Part shown: positions 37,050 to 46,012 of the stretch, piece by piece
How positions within the stretch are numbered: the stretch's first letter is position 1
How the letters are laid out: each line of letters opens with the position of its first letter
Source of the DNA: Halobaculum sp. MBLA0147
Lineage (GTDB): Archaea; Halobacteriota; Halobacteria; Halobacteriales; Haloferacaceae
DNA length: 64,000 nt
Direction of reading: 5' to 3'
NCBI RefSeq assembly: GCF_041361345.1
Contig: NZ_JBGKAD010000006.1
Location: forward strand, 17,853-81,852
Translations under genes and position numbers: made by a program
Notes under the pieces: model-generated
What the model saw: only the letters and a program-made list of their open reading frames with translations
What the model was told of the DNA's origin: nothing
Database searches by the model: none

Positions 37050-40000
37050 TCAGAGCTCCTCCGAGAGTGTCTCGATGGTGCTGCGGTGGTTCTGGTACTG
37101 TTCGAAAGAGTCGAGTCGACAGACGCGGGCCTCGAACTGCCCGCCGCCGTCCACATCTACCTCGTCGACGGCGTCGATCATCTCGTCGAGCGCACTGTAC
37201 ACCTCCCAAGCCAGCACGGTCTCGCTGCTCTCCTCGAACTCGTGGAGCGCGGCGAGTAGCTCGGGCCCGCCGGCCTCCTGAATCCGCTCGAACTGGGTGA
37301 CGTTCGACCGAAGTCTGTCGAGCCCCAGCGGCTCCGAGCTCATGCCCTCCAGCGTCGCCTCCCAGTCGGCGAGATCCTGGTTCCCGGCTGCCTGGAGTTC
37401 GTCGGCCGCCTCGTAGGCGGTCTCGAACTGTTCGCGGAGCTTGGTCGGGTCGACGCCCGGCTCGTACCACTGCTCGACGGCCGCCGTTTGCTCGACGATG
37501 TGTTCGGCGTGCTCCGAGGGAGACAACGACAGCAGTTCCGTGGCGTACTCCCGGATGGCCTCCAGGAACGTGTCGGCCTGGACCGTGCTGTTGGCGGTTC
37601 GTGAGGACTTGATCCGGAACGCCTTCGGCAGGTCGCCGGTGTCGATCTGCATCGCTTCCTCCAGGAACCGGTCGCGGTTCTCCCGGACGGTCTCGACGGC
37701 CGACGACAGCCGGTCGCGGTCGATCATCCACTTCTCACGGTCGTCGCTCCCGCTCCCCTTGAGCAGGAAGAACCGCTTCGCCAACTCCCGTGGCACGCTA
37801 CTGTGTGTGGTGAGGTCGTTGTACGCCTCACGGAAACTGTTTCGGCGGCTGAACCGTTGTTTGAGGGGATGGTCGTAGCTCTCCGGCAGTTCATACGCTT
37901 TGAACACCATCTCTTCAGTAACCTCGTTGACGCCACGGCCCACGTTCTGGAGGAGGAACTGCGTGAACACGATCAACTCCTCAACGCCCATCTCGTCGGG
38001 GAGACATGCCTCCAGCGTCGACCGCATCTCCACGCGGAAGTCGCCGACGGTGTCGTCGGCCCAACCGCGGAGTCGGTCGTAGTCCACTGACACCATCGTC
38101 GGGTCCGGCAGTTCTCCGTCGCCGACGCCAGCCCAGAACATCACCTCGTACAGGTCGTCGTGTTCCGTCCCGAACGGGAGTTCCGTGGATAACGCCGCCT
38201 GTGGCGTGTAGGCCCCCTGGAGTCCGATGGGGAGGTGGTCGCCGTGATCGTAGTAGATCCCCAGTCCACCGTTCGAGAGCGCGTTCGGGTTCTCCAGTGC
38301 CGTCGGGTCGTCGTGGAACCGTCGGAGAACGGACACCGCGCCGTCGATCAGCGTGTCGGAACTGTCGTACGCGACGCCCTCGGAGACCCAGTTCTGGTAC
38401 TCCGACTCACGACGGTTGACCTCGTCCCGCTCTAAACTCGTCTCGACCGCCAACGGCTCGCGCCCGATTACGCTCAGTTCCGTTCTCGCGGAGAGCTCGG
38501 CGTGCTCCGCCTCGTAGACGGCCATGTCACCGTCGTCCGGCACCCGGGTGGTGACGGTTCCGTCTTCGTCCGTCTCGCCCACTTCGCCGTCGGGGCCGTA
38601 CACCGTGACAGCCTCGACAGCCTCGCCGTTGTACTTCACCGTCAGAGCGATCCGGTCACCCGGTTCGACGGTCTCGTTGTCAGTGACGATGTCAAGCGTG
38701 TCCTCGGCGATCTCGTACGTCTCAGTGGTCGACAGCCCCTTCTTTTCGGCAGTGACTGTGATTTCTCCTTCCCTGTCCGGGAGCGACCACTCGAGTTGAC
38801 CGCGGCCGTCCGACTCGCCGATCACGTCGCCGTTGATGCACAGCCTGACGCCCGCGAGCGTGTTCCCCTCAAGTCGGGTCTGGAAGGAGACCGTCTCGCC
38901 TGGTGAGCGGACGCCGTCGAGTCCGACCGTGAGTGTCGGATCGAGTCCGCCAGCGTCGTAGACGATCTGTTCTCCCTGGTCGCCCTCTCGGACCCAGTCG
39001 GCGTCGTAGTCGACGCCGAACGCCTCTGCGACCGCGACTGGTACGGCGACGTTCCCGTCGATGGTTTTCGTCCCGTACCACTTCGAGAGAAGTTTGTGTT
39101 CCCGGTCGTAGTCGATCCGGATGTCGACCGGGAACTCCTTGATGTACGGGTTCTCCTCGGCGGCGACGAATGGCGGGGTCCGAGAATTGAGACACTCCCG
39201 GATCACCCGGATTAGAAGAAGCCGCGGCGTCCGGCGCTCCACGCCCTTCTGGACGAGGTTGTCGTACGCCCGCTTCACGAACGCGGCGTTGAACGGGTAC
39301 AGCCTCCGGAACGCGGACTCGTCGACCGGCGCGCTCGCGTTTGACTGCGCTCGGATCACCGACATGTACTTCCGGACGAGTTCCACCGTCGCCCCCTCGT
39401 CTAGGAAGTGTGCGCGGCCACGCTCGTCCGTCGTCGAGAGGTACCCCTCTGCGCGATCCTTCATATACGTCTGGACCTCCTCAGAGACGCCCAGCGCGCG
39501 GTCGAGGTTGTCTTCCTCCCATCCGGTCACCCACCCGAGCACCACGTCAAAGGCGCCGCTGTCGAGTTGGAACAGGTGATCTAGCAATTGCTCTTTAAGC
39601 ACGGAGAACGTCGTCAGGTCCTCACAGATCAACACCGGACGCATCCCCGCCTCGATGTACTGTTCGGACAACTCCTCCAACTTCGCCTGGAAGTCGCCGA
39701 CACCGAGGTTCTGCGAGAGGATCTGGTGGATCTTGTCCCGGAGCGTCGGGAAGATGGTGTCGGCGCCGCGTGCGAGACCGAACGCATCGACAGCGAGGTC
39801 TCGGTAGTCGTCCTCGGTGAGCAGATCTGGGAACTTCTCTTCCCCCTCGCTCGTCACGGCCGCCTGGTACTTCTGGATGTTCTCCTCTAAGATGTCCCGC
39901 AGTTGTGTGGCGCCCGAGTCGTCGATCAGCGCCCGGAGATCCTCCGCGTCGACGCTCTGTTGTGTCGGAGCAAAGGCGTCCAGCGTCGAGATGATCGCCT

Positions 40001-40478
40001 CCGCAACCCGCTCGGGGTCGAGTTCCTTCACGCTGGTCGCCGACACCTCCTCGTCCAACGGCTCCGTCAGGATCTCCAGAATGTCCTTGATCCGGGTGTT
40101 GCTTCGGGAGACGTGCAGCGCGACGTGTTCGTCGTCGCCGGCGAGCCCCTCACCGTAGTCGCCGATCTGGTACTCCAGCCACTGGCACAGTTGGCTCTTC
40201 CCACTGCCGGTCTCGCCGCGCAGGATGAAGATCCGATTGTCGTCGTCGATCTCTGAGCGGAGAATAGCGTCCCTGAACTCCGCTTGTGTGACGAAGTCGT
40301 CGGTACCAGGGTGCGGGAACAGGTACTCGGCACGAATCTTGTCGATGTCGATGTGCGTGTCGACGAACCCCTGGCGGGACTTCTGGTGTGACTCCGGTGT
40401 CAGGTACTGTCGGACGACATCGTCGTCCCACGTCACCGGGAACTGTAGCTCCGTCTGCTCGCGTGTTGACTCACTCAT
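37050..40478 (-). CDS. dpdH: large P-loop ATPase with Ig-like repeats, DpdH-like
   Basis: 1142 residues. Walker A GETGSGKS at 88-95 (FILRGETGSGKSQLCQWL), a Walker B-like RPVLICEDLTTF near 295, and arginine-rich sensor regions (RRTPRLLLIRVI), an AAA/STAND-like core. Unusually, residues about 510-680 look like two immunoglobulin-like beta sandwiches (DTLDIVTDNETVEPGDRIAL, GEAVEAVTVYGPDGEVGETD) inserted between the ATPase core and a helical C-terminal half. The gene overlaps the DpdG-like gene by four bases. Gene order G-H-I-J-K supports DpdH. Probably the energy-dependent sensor that decides on cleavage of DNA lacking the modified base. Confidence 0.65.
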   Translation of the reverse strand: MSESTREQTELQFPVTWDDDVVRQYLTPESHQKSRQGFVDTHIDIDKIRAEYLFPHPGTDDFVTQAEFRDAILRSEIDDDNRIFILRGETGSGKSQLCQWLEYQIGDYGEGLAGDDEHVALHVSRSNTRIKDILEILTEPLDEEVSATSVKELDPERVAEAIISTLDAFAPTQQSVDAEDLRALIDDSGATQLRDILEENIQKYQAAVTSEGEEKFPDLLTEDDYRDLAVDAFGLARGADTIFPTLRDKIHQILSQNLGVGDFQAKLEELSEQYIEAGMRPVLICEDLTTFSVLKEQLLDHLFQLDSGAFDVVLGWVTGWEEDNLDRALGVSEEVQTYMKDRAEGYLSTTDERGRAHFLDEGATVELVRKYMSVIRAQSNASAPVDESAFRRLYPFNAAFVKRAYDNLVQKGVERRTPRLLLIRVIRECLNSRTPPFVAAEENPYIKEFPVDIRIDYDREHKLLSKWYGTKTIDGNVAVPVAVAEAFGVDYDADWVREGDQGEQIVYDAGGLDPTLTVGLDGVRSPGETVSFQTRLEGNTLAGVRLCINGDVIGESDGRGQLEWSLPDREGEITVTAEKKGLSTTETYEIAEDTLDIVTDNETVEPGDRIALTVKYNGEAVEAVTVYGPDGEVGETDEDGTVTTRVPDDGDMAVYEAEHAELSARTELSVIGREPLAVETSLERDEVNRRESEYQNWVSEGVAYDSSDTLIDGAVSVLRRFHDDPTALENPNALSNGGLGIYYDHGDHLPIGLQGAYTPQAALSTELPFGTEHDDLYEVMFWAGVGDGELPDPTMVSVDYDRLRGWADDTVGDFRVEMRSTLEACLPDEMGVEELIVFTQFLLQNVGRGVNEVTEEMVFKAYELPESYDHPLKQRFSRRNSFREAYNDLTTHSSVPRELAKRFFLLKGSGSDDREKWMIDRDRLSSAVETVRENRDRFLEEAMQIDTGDLPKAFRIKSSRTANSTVQADTFLEAIREYATELLSLSPSEHAEHIVEQTAAVEQWYEPGVDPTKLREQFETAYEAADELQAAGNQDLADWEATLEGMSSEPLGLDRLRSNVTQFERIQEAGGPELLAALHEFEESSETVLAWEVYSALDEMIDAVDEVDVDGGGQFEARVCRLDSFEQYQNHRSTIETLSEEL

Positions 40479-41365
40479 CTCTGAACAGTTCGCGTGTCTG
40501 CGTCCATCGGTAGTCTGTACGCCGGGCGGTCGGGAACCTCGCCGACCGAGAACGACTTGATCGTTCGACTGTCCACGCTGCTGCCCGATCCCGCGGGCAG
40601 ATCGACCTCGTTCGAGGCGTCAGCCATCGACCTGAACTTGACGACGCCGTCCCGTTCCAACGCCGTCAGGACGGCCGCCAGCCCACGGTGGACGACGCTA
40701 CGGCCGGCGCGACTCGCGTACGCGGGGAGGAACCACTCGTCGATCCAGTCGAGCGCGTCACGCAGGTCCGTCGAGTCGTGGGTCGCCGCGAACCCGGACA
40801 GCAGTTCGGCGACGAGTCCGCGGGCCGGCGCGAGCACCACGCCGTCGTCGATCTCCGTGACCGCACCCACGCGGCTCATCAGCCGACTCCACATGTTGAG
40901 TTTCGTCTCGTTCCACGAGATGTCGTGTGAGAGCCTCCGACTGGCGTCCGTCTGGAGTTGTGACTTCGTGATCAACTGTGGGTCGCCGGACGACTCGGCG
41001 CTCTCGACTGCGACCTCAAACAACCGCGTGAGGTGGTCGCGCGGGCGTTCCTGACGACGGATCGCGTAGAGGAACCGTGCCTCGAACGACGGATCGTCGT
41101 ACGGCACGGCGTCACGGTTGAGCGGTCTGACGAGTCGTGCCTCCGGCGCCGTCAGCATGTCGACGCCCTTTAGAAACTCGACGACAGTCCGGACGTGGTG
41201 GTCGTCGTAGCTAGGCTGTTCACTGCCGTCGAACCGTTCGGCCAGATTCTCGACGAGCGTATCGCTGGCGACGGCGGCGTCAACCGCCCGCAGATCGTCG
41301 CCGTAGACGGTCGTCATGTTGACGAGCGTTCTGTTTGGCTTGTCCGATGTACGTTCGAAACTCAT
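40475..41365 (-). CDS. dpdG: DpdG-like protein
   Basis: 296 residues, ATG start. No catalytic motif is visible; the protein is alpha-helical with a winged-helix-like C-terminal part (LAAVLTALERDGVVKFRSMA). The block SWNETKLNMWSRLMSRVGAV resembles a conserved WNxxKxxxWxxW region of DpdG proteins. The four-base overlap with the DpdH-like gene and the G-H-I-J-K order are the strongest arguments. Role unknown; possibly a DNA-binding adaptor of the ATPase. Confidence 0.55.
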   Translation of the reverse strand: MSFERTSDKPNRTLVNMTTVYGDDLRAVDAAVASDTLVENLAERFDGSEQPSYDDHHVRTVVEFLKGVDMLTAPEARLVRPLNRDAVPYDDPSFEARFLYAIRRQERPRDHLTRLFEVAVESAESSGDPQLITKSQLQTDASRRLSHDISWNETKLNMWSRLMSRVGAVTEIDDGVVLAPARGLVAELLSGFAATHDSTDLRDALDWIDEWFLPAYASRAGRSVVHRGLAAVLTALERDGVVKFRSMADASNEVDLPAGSGSSVDSRTIKSFSVGEVPDRPAYRLPMDADTRTVQR

Positions 41366-41413
41366 GTGTCGTGTTGCTCCATGTTATTCCGGGTTCGGTG
41401 TGGTTGCGTCGTC

Positions 41414-42283
41414 TCAGCGGTGTTCCCGCGGCAGTTCACGGTAGTCGGTGAGTCGGTCCAGTTCGAAGTCGACGCGCCGGAGCGTCTCCAGCATCTGATT
41501 GGCGACCGTCGTCACCTCGCCTTTCTCCGTCCAAGACCGGAGCGCCTCCCGGATTCGCTCGGAATAGTCCTCCAAGACGTTCTCCAGGTCGTCTTCAAGG
41601 AAGTAGGCGAGCGGGTCCCACACAGGTGAGTCGGCAGGCGCCCGATCGTAGGCGAACAACTCTTCCAGACTCCGCGGGTTAAGGCCGGCCGCCCGGTGGT
41701 GGGCGGCAGCCTCGTGGAAGAAGACATTCCGGGTCGTACTCTGCGCCAGCGTTGTGTCGACATCGTCAAGATAGCGCTTCGAGAGGGTCTCGTAACTCTT
41801 GACAACTACGTCAAACTCGTCGGTGATCGCTTTTCCTGGCTTCGGGGTGTACGTCGGTGTTCGGGGTGCGACGGTGTCCGTCACTAGGACGTACACTCCC
41901 TCTCCCTCGACACTCCGTTCCGTCAACCGTCGGACGAGTTCCTCTTCGTCGTATTCGTCGATTCCCTCCTGCGTGGCGACGTGGACACACGGCAGCGAGA
42001 CATCCGCCGGATCCGTGTCGTGGCTCGTCAGCAAATCGTAGTCTGCCAGCCTGAGTCCGTTATCGTATACGTCCGCGTGAACAACGGTATCTAGACCGAA
42101 CGTAGTTAGCAGCGGGAGACTCCTGAGTTGTGCTCTGGCTCGCTTTCCTCGTTCCTCTAATTGTCTGTCCGCGAGAACGACGGTCTCTGTCTTCGTCCCT
42201 ACGAACTCTGTGAATGTGCGGTCCGTGTTCACGTCTCTTGCCCCCGTGTCGGACACCTGTACTGCACTGGTCCTATGTGACAT
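41414..42283 (-). CDS. first gene of Dpd-like operon, unknown
   Basis: 289 residues. Alpha/beta N-terminus with strands (TVVLADRQLEERGKRARAQL, GVYVLVTDTVAPRTPTY) reminiscent of a Rossmann or restriction-fold core, followed by a helical C-terminal half. A DYDLL and DELVxR-like acidic pattern could be metal-binding but is not a recognised motif. It lies 48 bases upstream of the DpdG-like gene, and a TATA-like minus-strand AATAATAGTAATAAT sits at 42332-42346. I do not recognise a bacterial Dpd counterpart, so it may be an archaeal addition to the system. Confidence 0.55.
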   Translation of the reverse strand: MSHRTSAVQVSDTGARDVNTDRTFTEFVGTKTETVVLADRQLEERGKRARAQLRSLPLLTTFGLDTVVHADVYDNGLRLADYDLLTSHDTDPADVSLPCVHVATQEGIDEYDEEELVRRLTERSVEGEGVYVLVTDTVAPRTPTYTPKPGKAITDEFDVVVKSYETLSKRYLDDVDTTLAQSTTRNVFFHEAAAHHRAAGLNPRSLEELFAYDRAPADSPVWDPLAYFLEDDLENVLEDYSERIREALRSWTEKGEVTTVANQMLETLRRVDFELDRLTDYRELPREHR

Positions 42284-42331
42284 TGACCTGTTTGGGCCGT
42301 AATGAATGTTGTCCTGGTAATCAAGTTATCG

Positions 42332-42392
42332 GAATTATTACTATTATTCTGTCTCTTCGCGATCCTGGAGTAGAGATCGTGTCCGAACAGAA
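42332..42392. promoter_or_regulatory. divergent control region of Dpd-like operon and CARF regulator
   Basis: Contains an AT-rich box (42332-42348) suited as a minus-strand TATA element. Next to it is a nested inverted repeat: TTCTGT (42347-42352) with ACAGAA (42387-42392), enclosing CGATC (42360-42364) with GATCG (42375-42379). A candidate operator for the divergent CARF-winged-helix protein, although the arms are short. Confidence 0.4.
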
Positions 42393-42554
42393 CAATACAG
42401 ACGCGGCTCCAGATTGGTTTCACTCACAGAGTGACATCGAGAGTGTGATTTGGGTGTGAACTGCTATATTGTCTATTTCCAGCCGATCCGAGTAGTCGAT
42501 ACCATCACACACGAACGGGAAGATACAATTTCCATCCCACACTTGTGCCACAGT

Positions 42555-43199
42555 ATGCAGACGTTTGTCGGTCCGATCGGGTACGACAGCACTCGTGTCA
42601 CCCGTCCGGTGTTACGACACGGAGTCACGAACGGAGACACAATTCGACTCCTTCACCCCGAGCGGCCGGAAGACGACGAAGACGCCAGGGCACAGGAGGC
42701 GATCACTGATGTCGAGCGGATGATCGGTGAACTCGAACCGTCGGTGACTGTCGAGTCGCTACCGACGCCGACGGATCCGTTCGAGGAGACGCTCGACGAG
42801 TGTCTCGGGGCTCTCGATGATGTCGACGGTGAGCTGGTTGTGATCCTCGGAGGCGGTGTCCGCGAGATTTACTTCCCGCTGGGGCTGGCGGCCGTGACTC
42901 GGCAGGAACAGGTAGACGCGACACTCCAGTACAGCGATCTCGACGGGTCCGTGCAGGAGATCGACTTGCCCCCCGTCGGAACGGACATTGGAGACAGTGT
43001 TGAGAGTACCCTGATTGCAATCGTCGACGCCGAGCGTGTCTCTCTCGCCGATCTCGCTCGGGAACTGGATCCGTCCAAGAGCACCATCTCGCGGCACCTC
43101 GACACGCTCGAAGACGCCCACTTCGTGACCACGAGTTACGAAGGGAAGTCTAAGGTCGTCGAGCCGACGCGACGAGGGAAACTCTACCTCGAGTTCTGA
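42555..43199 (+). CDS. CARF-domain winged-helix regulator (Csa3/DUF6293-like)
   Basis: 214 residues from ATG 42555, chosen over an upstream GTG because MQTFVGPIGYDSTRV is the typical N-terminus. Residues 1-115 form a CARF-like Rossmann fold: strand plus RPVLRHGVTNGDTIRLLHP, then LVVILGGGVREIYFPLGLAA, the ligand-binding signature in Csa3 and haloarchaeal HFX_2341-type regulators. Residues 150-214 are a winged helix (RVSLADLARELDPSKSTISRHL). CARF domains bind cyclic oligoadenylates or other nucleotides. The gene is divergent from the Dpd-like operon, so it probably controls it in response to a nucleotide signal. Ligand not determinable. Confidence 0.75.
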   Translation: MQTFVGPIGYDSTRVTRPVLRHGVTNGDTIRLLHPERPEDDEDARAQEAITDVERMIGELEPSVTVESLPTPTDPFEETLDECLGALDDVDGELVVILGGGVREIYFPLGLAAVTRQEQVDATLQYSDLDGSVQEIDLPPVGTDIGDSVESTLIAIVDAERVSLADLARELDPSKSTISRHLDTLEDAHFVTTSYEGKSKVVEPTRRGKLYLEF

Positions 43200-43240
43200 G
43201 AGACCTGGCCAGAGTCTCGTGGTATCGCAGAGGGTCGAAA

Positions 43241-43663
43241 TCACTCCTCTTGTGGGTCTCGCTGCTCCTCGGTTGTCTCCTCTACTCCCATCCGCACTGC
43301 CACGCCACGAAGGTCGTCGGGTTTGTCCTGGTCAACTTCCTCGTCTCGTTCGTCGGTCGGTTGCCGGCGTCGAGACTCGTCGTGGTCACTCCGGTGGTCC
43401 TGAATCTTCTCCAGCAACTTCTCGTCGCGTTGCTTCTGTCGCTCTTCACGCCGTCGGTCTTCGGCCGCTTCTCTTCCGTGCACCTCGTAGTCGTCGGGGC
43501 GAACAGATTTAGAGTATGGGAAATCGGCGTAGAACCCACCGGTGTGACCCTTGATCCGGGCCCGCAGTTCGTCACCAGGGGTAGCGTCGATATCGCCGAA
43601 GTCGATCACGTCTTCATGATCCTCCTCCACAGCCTCGGCGAGTACGTGTCCACACTCCGTCAC
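43241..43663 (-). CDS. hypothetical acidic protein, TRAM-like N-terminus
   Basis: 140 residues, GTG start with an in-frame stop just upstream. The segment VIDFGDIDATPGDELRARIK followed by HTGGFYADF looks like a small beta barrel such as a TRAM or OB domain; the C-terminal 80 residues are charged, low complexity and probably disordered. It lies 200 bases downstream of the ATPase gene, on the same strand, and may be a separate transcript. Modest support. Confidence 0.45.
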   Translation of the reverse strand: MTECGHVLAEAVEEDHEDVIDFGDIDATPGDELRARIKGHTGGFYADFPYSKSVRPDDYEVHGREAAEDRRREERQKQRDEKLLEKIQDHRSDHDESRRRQPTDERDEEVDQDKPDDLRGVAVRMGVEETTEEQRDPQEE

Positions 43664-43865
43664 TTCCGCGACTCACGCCGTCACCTCTTGATGATACACG
43701 AAACCCGGCATCTGATATCGATGTCACCGCCACGTGTGTTAGTTATCACGAACAGTACCAGTCGTAGCTACCTCAAGCTCACCTGTTGGAGAACTTTTCA
43801 CACACAAACATGAGTGGGTAGATAACAACCGATTCCACAAGGTGATCACTCGCTTCTGTCGGGTG

Positions 43866-45035
43866 TCACATCGTCTCGACGACGAGATCACCGGTTATCT
43901 CGGAGTGGTCCTCGTCGACAGCGTTATCCAGTACTCTGCTACAAGCCGACAGAACCTGTCTGACGTTCCCCTGTGCTCGTTGCAGGATCGCCGCAAGCGC
44001 CTCGTCGGTGAATGGATCGATTTTACCCGTCGGTTTCGCCCGGCCTCGGTCGAGGTACGCCGTCACAAGCTGGCGGACGTACGCCTCGTCGAGGGGCCGG
44101 AGCGCTGCTTCCTCGCCCACCCGCTCGGAGAAAGCGTGGTATTCGGCCATCACGTCCTGCCACACTTCGGGTGCACACCCGAACAACAGCGAGAGTCCCT
44201 CCGGGTTCCGGTCCATCAGGTGTCTGAGACTGTTCAGCGTCGACTGCTTCTGTTTTGGCGTCAGACGTGCGATCGACTCGAACTCGTCCACGAAGACGAA
44301 CACCCCAACGTAACCCAACTCGAGGAGCATCCGCTTGAACGCGGTGAACGCCCGGATGCCCATCGAGTCGTCGTCAAGTGAACTGTGAATCTCCATCTCT
44401 TTGCGCTGTTCGTACCGGAGCCCCTCTGCAGTGAGCCACTGCCACGCGTAGAGGTTGGTCTCCTCATAGACGAGGTGGACCACAGCCCGCGCGAAGTCGG
44501 CAAACTTCGCGACATCGGTCAGTCGCTGGACGGTCACAGGCACTAGTTCCGAGAGGAGCACCTCACCCTCATCAAGGAGTGTCTCGAGTGCGTCGCCATC
44601 TGGCGGATCGACATCCAGTTCGTCTCGAGCTACGAGTGCGAGGAAGTCGTACGCCAGTTTCTGAACGGCGTCGAAGCCGAGGTCATACATGAACTCGTGG
44701 TACACGTCAAGGAATCCGTCACCAGGCTGTGAGACATACCCAACAACGACATCGTCTCGGTCTCGGATTCGAGACCGTGTGTACTTCAGCGTGTGTGACT
44801 TCCCGTTCCCGTACTTACCGGTGACTACCAGGTGTTTGGACTTCCCGGTTCCAAGCACGGTGTTCACCGTGTTCTGGACCGCACTCCGGACGCGCTCCTG
44901 CCCGCAGTATACCTCAGGGTCGTCTGCTGGGACGGGACTGTACGGGAACGGGTTCTCCGTAAGTCCGAACTGGTCGTAATCGCGGCCACTGTCGTCGAAC
45001 GTCAAGTCGTCGGAAGGGGTCGGTGTGTCGCTCAT
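43866..45035 (-). CDS. AAA ATPase in TGT operon
   Basis: 389 residues. GLTENPFPYSP near residue 24 resembles the N-terminus of ExeA/TniB/Orc-like ATPases; Walker A is TGKYGNGKSHT (72-82), Walker B VFVFVDEFES near 245, and a sensor-1 LLFGCAPE follows. The C-terminal helical lid (GNVRQVLSACSRVLDNAV) fits an Orc/Cdc6-like AAA+. It overlaps the upstream 327-residue gene by four bases and so is translationally coupled to the TGT operon. A DNA-loading or remodelling ATPase for the transglycosylase is the simplest inference. No bacterial Dpd name is assigned. Confidence 0.7.
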   Translation of the reverse strand: MSDTPTPSDDLTFDDSGRDYDQFGLTENPFPYSPVPADDPEVYCGQERVRSAVQNTVNTVLGTGKSKHLVVTGKYGNGKSHTLKYTRSRIRDRDDVVVGYVSQPGDGFLDVYHEFMYDLGFDAVQKLAYDFLALVARDELDVDPPDGDALETLLDEGEVLLSELVPVTVQRLTDVAKFADFARAVVHLVYEETNLYAWQWLTAEGLRYEQRKEMEIHSSLDDDSMGIRAFTAFKRMLLELGYVGVFVFVDEFESIARLTPKQKQSTLNSLRHLMDRNPEGLSLLFGCAPEVWQDVMAEYHAFSERVGEEAALRPLDEAYVRQLVTAYLDRGRAKPTGKIDPFTDEALAAILQRAQGNVRQVLSACSRVLDNAVDEDHSEITGDLVVETM

Positions 45036-46012
45036 CGTGGATTTTCCCGTGTGTTGGTCGAGTCGTCTGTCCTGTCGGTCGCTGCGAACTCGCGATCGTG
45101 GATCGCGAGGTAGTAGTACCGTTTCCCGAATTGTTCCACGCCGTCCATGACGGCGTCTGTCGATTGCGTGGTCGAGACGAGCCCTCCTGTCGTCGTCTCG
45201 CCGTCTTCGGCGTCGAGGCCGTCGACCGGGGTGATCTGTTTGATTCCGTACCGTGCCGTCTTCGCGTCGGTGTCGACCGGTGCGCCGGACAACTCCAGTG
45301 CTCCGACGTTCTCACCCACAAGTTCGACGAGTCTGTCGTCGAAGGTCGAACGGCGACAGCACCGCCGCTCACAGACGTGTTCTCGAAGTCGAGGGATGGA
45401 GAGGTACCGTTGAACGAGATTCATCCCGGCACTAGCTTCCAACTTGTCGAACACCTCCAGTAGTGTCGCCGAGAAGGGTTCGGGCGGGCCCTCGTCACTG
45501 TTCACACAGTAGTACGAACCAGTGAACGCGTTCCGGGCGACACTCCCAAGACGCTCTGCCCAGTCGGCGATCACCTCGATCGTGGTCTCGTTGAACGTGT
45601 ACGGGGACGCTGTGGACCCTTCGTCGAGTGCGACCAGAATCTCGTCCAGAGTCGCCGGTCCGACCGCATCCACGGTCGAACAGAACGCACGGTAGTGTGG
45701 ACTACCGTCGTAGAGAATGTCACTGGCGCTTCGCCACGCCTCGGACCGAATCGCTGAGAGGAACCCTGCACCAGACTCCGTCGTGCGGAACTGCTCTGTG
45801 TCTCCCTCTGTGTCGGTCCCGTCGGCTTCGGTACCCTGCCACAGGAGGCCGATCCGTGTCGCTTCGAGTAGTGTCTCCCGAGCACGACGACGCGACACAT
45901 CGAGGCGGTTCTCGACTGCCGTCGTCGTTCGTGCAGTCTCCCGACAGCAGTGTGTCGCTTCGACGAGTCGGGAGAGTGTGACCGGCCGGATCGTCGCACG
46001 GTCGTTCGTCAC
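45032..46012 (-). CDS. winged-helix-like protein in TGT operon
   Basis: 327 residues from GTG 46012, preceded by a perfect GGAGG four bases before; the longer open frame upstream is antiparallel-like shadow within the TGT gene. The N-terminus looks like a helix-turn-helix (LSRLVEATHCCRETA, ENRLDVSRRRARETLLEATR). A basic Cys-rich patch (HVCERRCCRRS, about residue 215) could bind metal or DNA. Overlaps of four bases on both sides make TGT, this protein and the ATPase one translational unit. It may target the transglycosylase to DNA. Family not recognised. Confidence 0.6.
   Translation of the reverse strand: MTNDRATIRPVTLSRLVEATHCCRETARTTTAVENRLDVSRRRARETLLEATRIGLLWQGTEADGTDTEGDTEQFRTTESGAGFLSAIRSEAWRSASDILYDGSPHYRAFCSTVDAVGPATLDEILVALDEGSTASPYTFNETTIEVIADWAERLGSVARNAFTGSYYCVNSDEGPPEPFSATLLEVFDKLEASAGMNLVQRYLSIPRLREHVCERRCCRRSTFDDRLVELVGENVGALELSGAPVDTDAKTARYGIKQITPVDGLDAEDGETTTGGLVSTTQSTDAVMDGVEQFGKRYYYLAIHDREFAATDRTDDSTNTRENPR

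Noticed and set aside
43250..43813. 187-codon plus-strand membrane-like frame
   Set aside because: Antisense to the acidic minus-strand gene; hydrophobicity results from reading complementary acidic codons.
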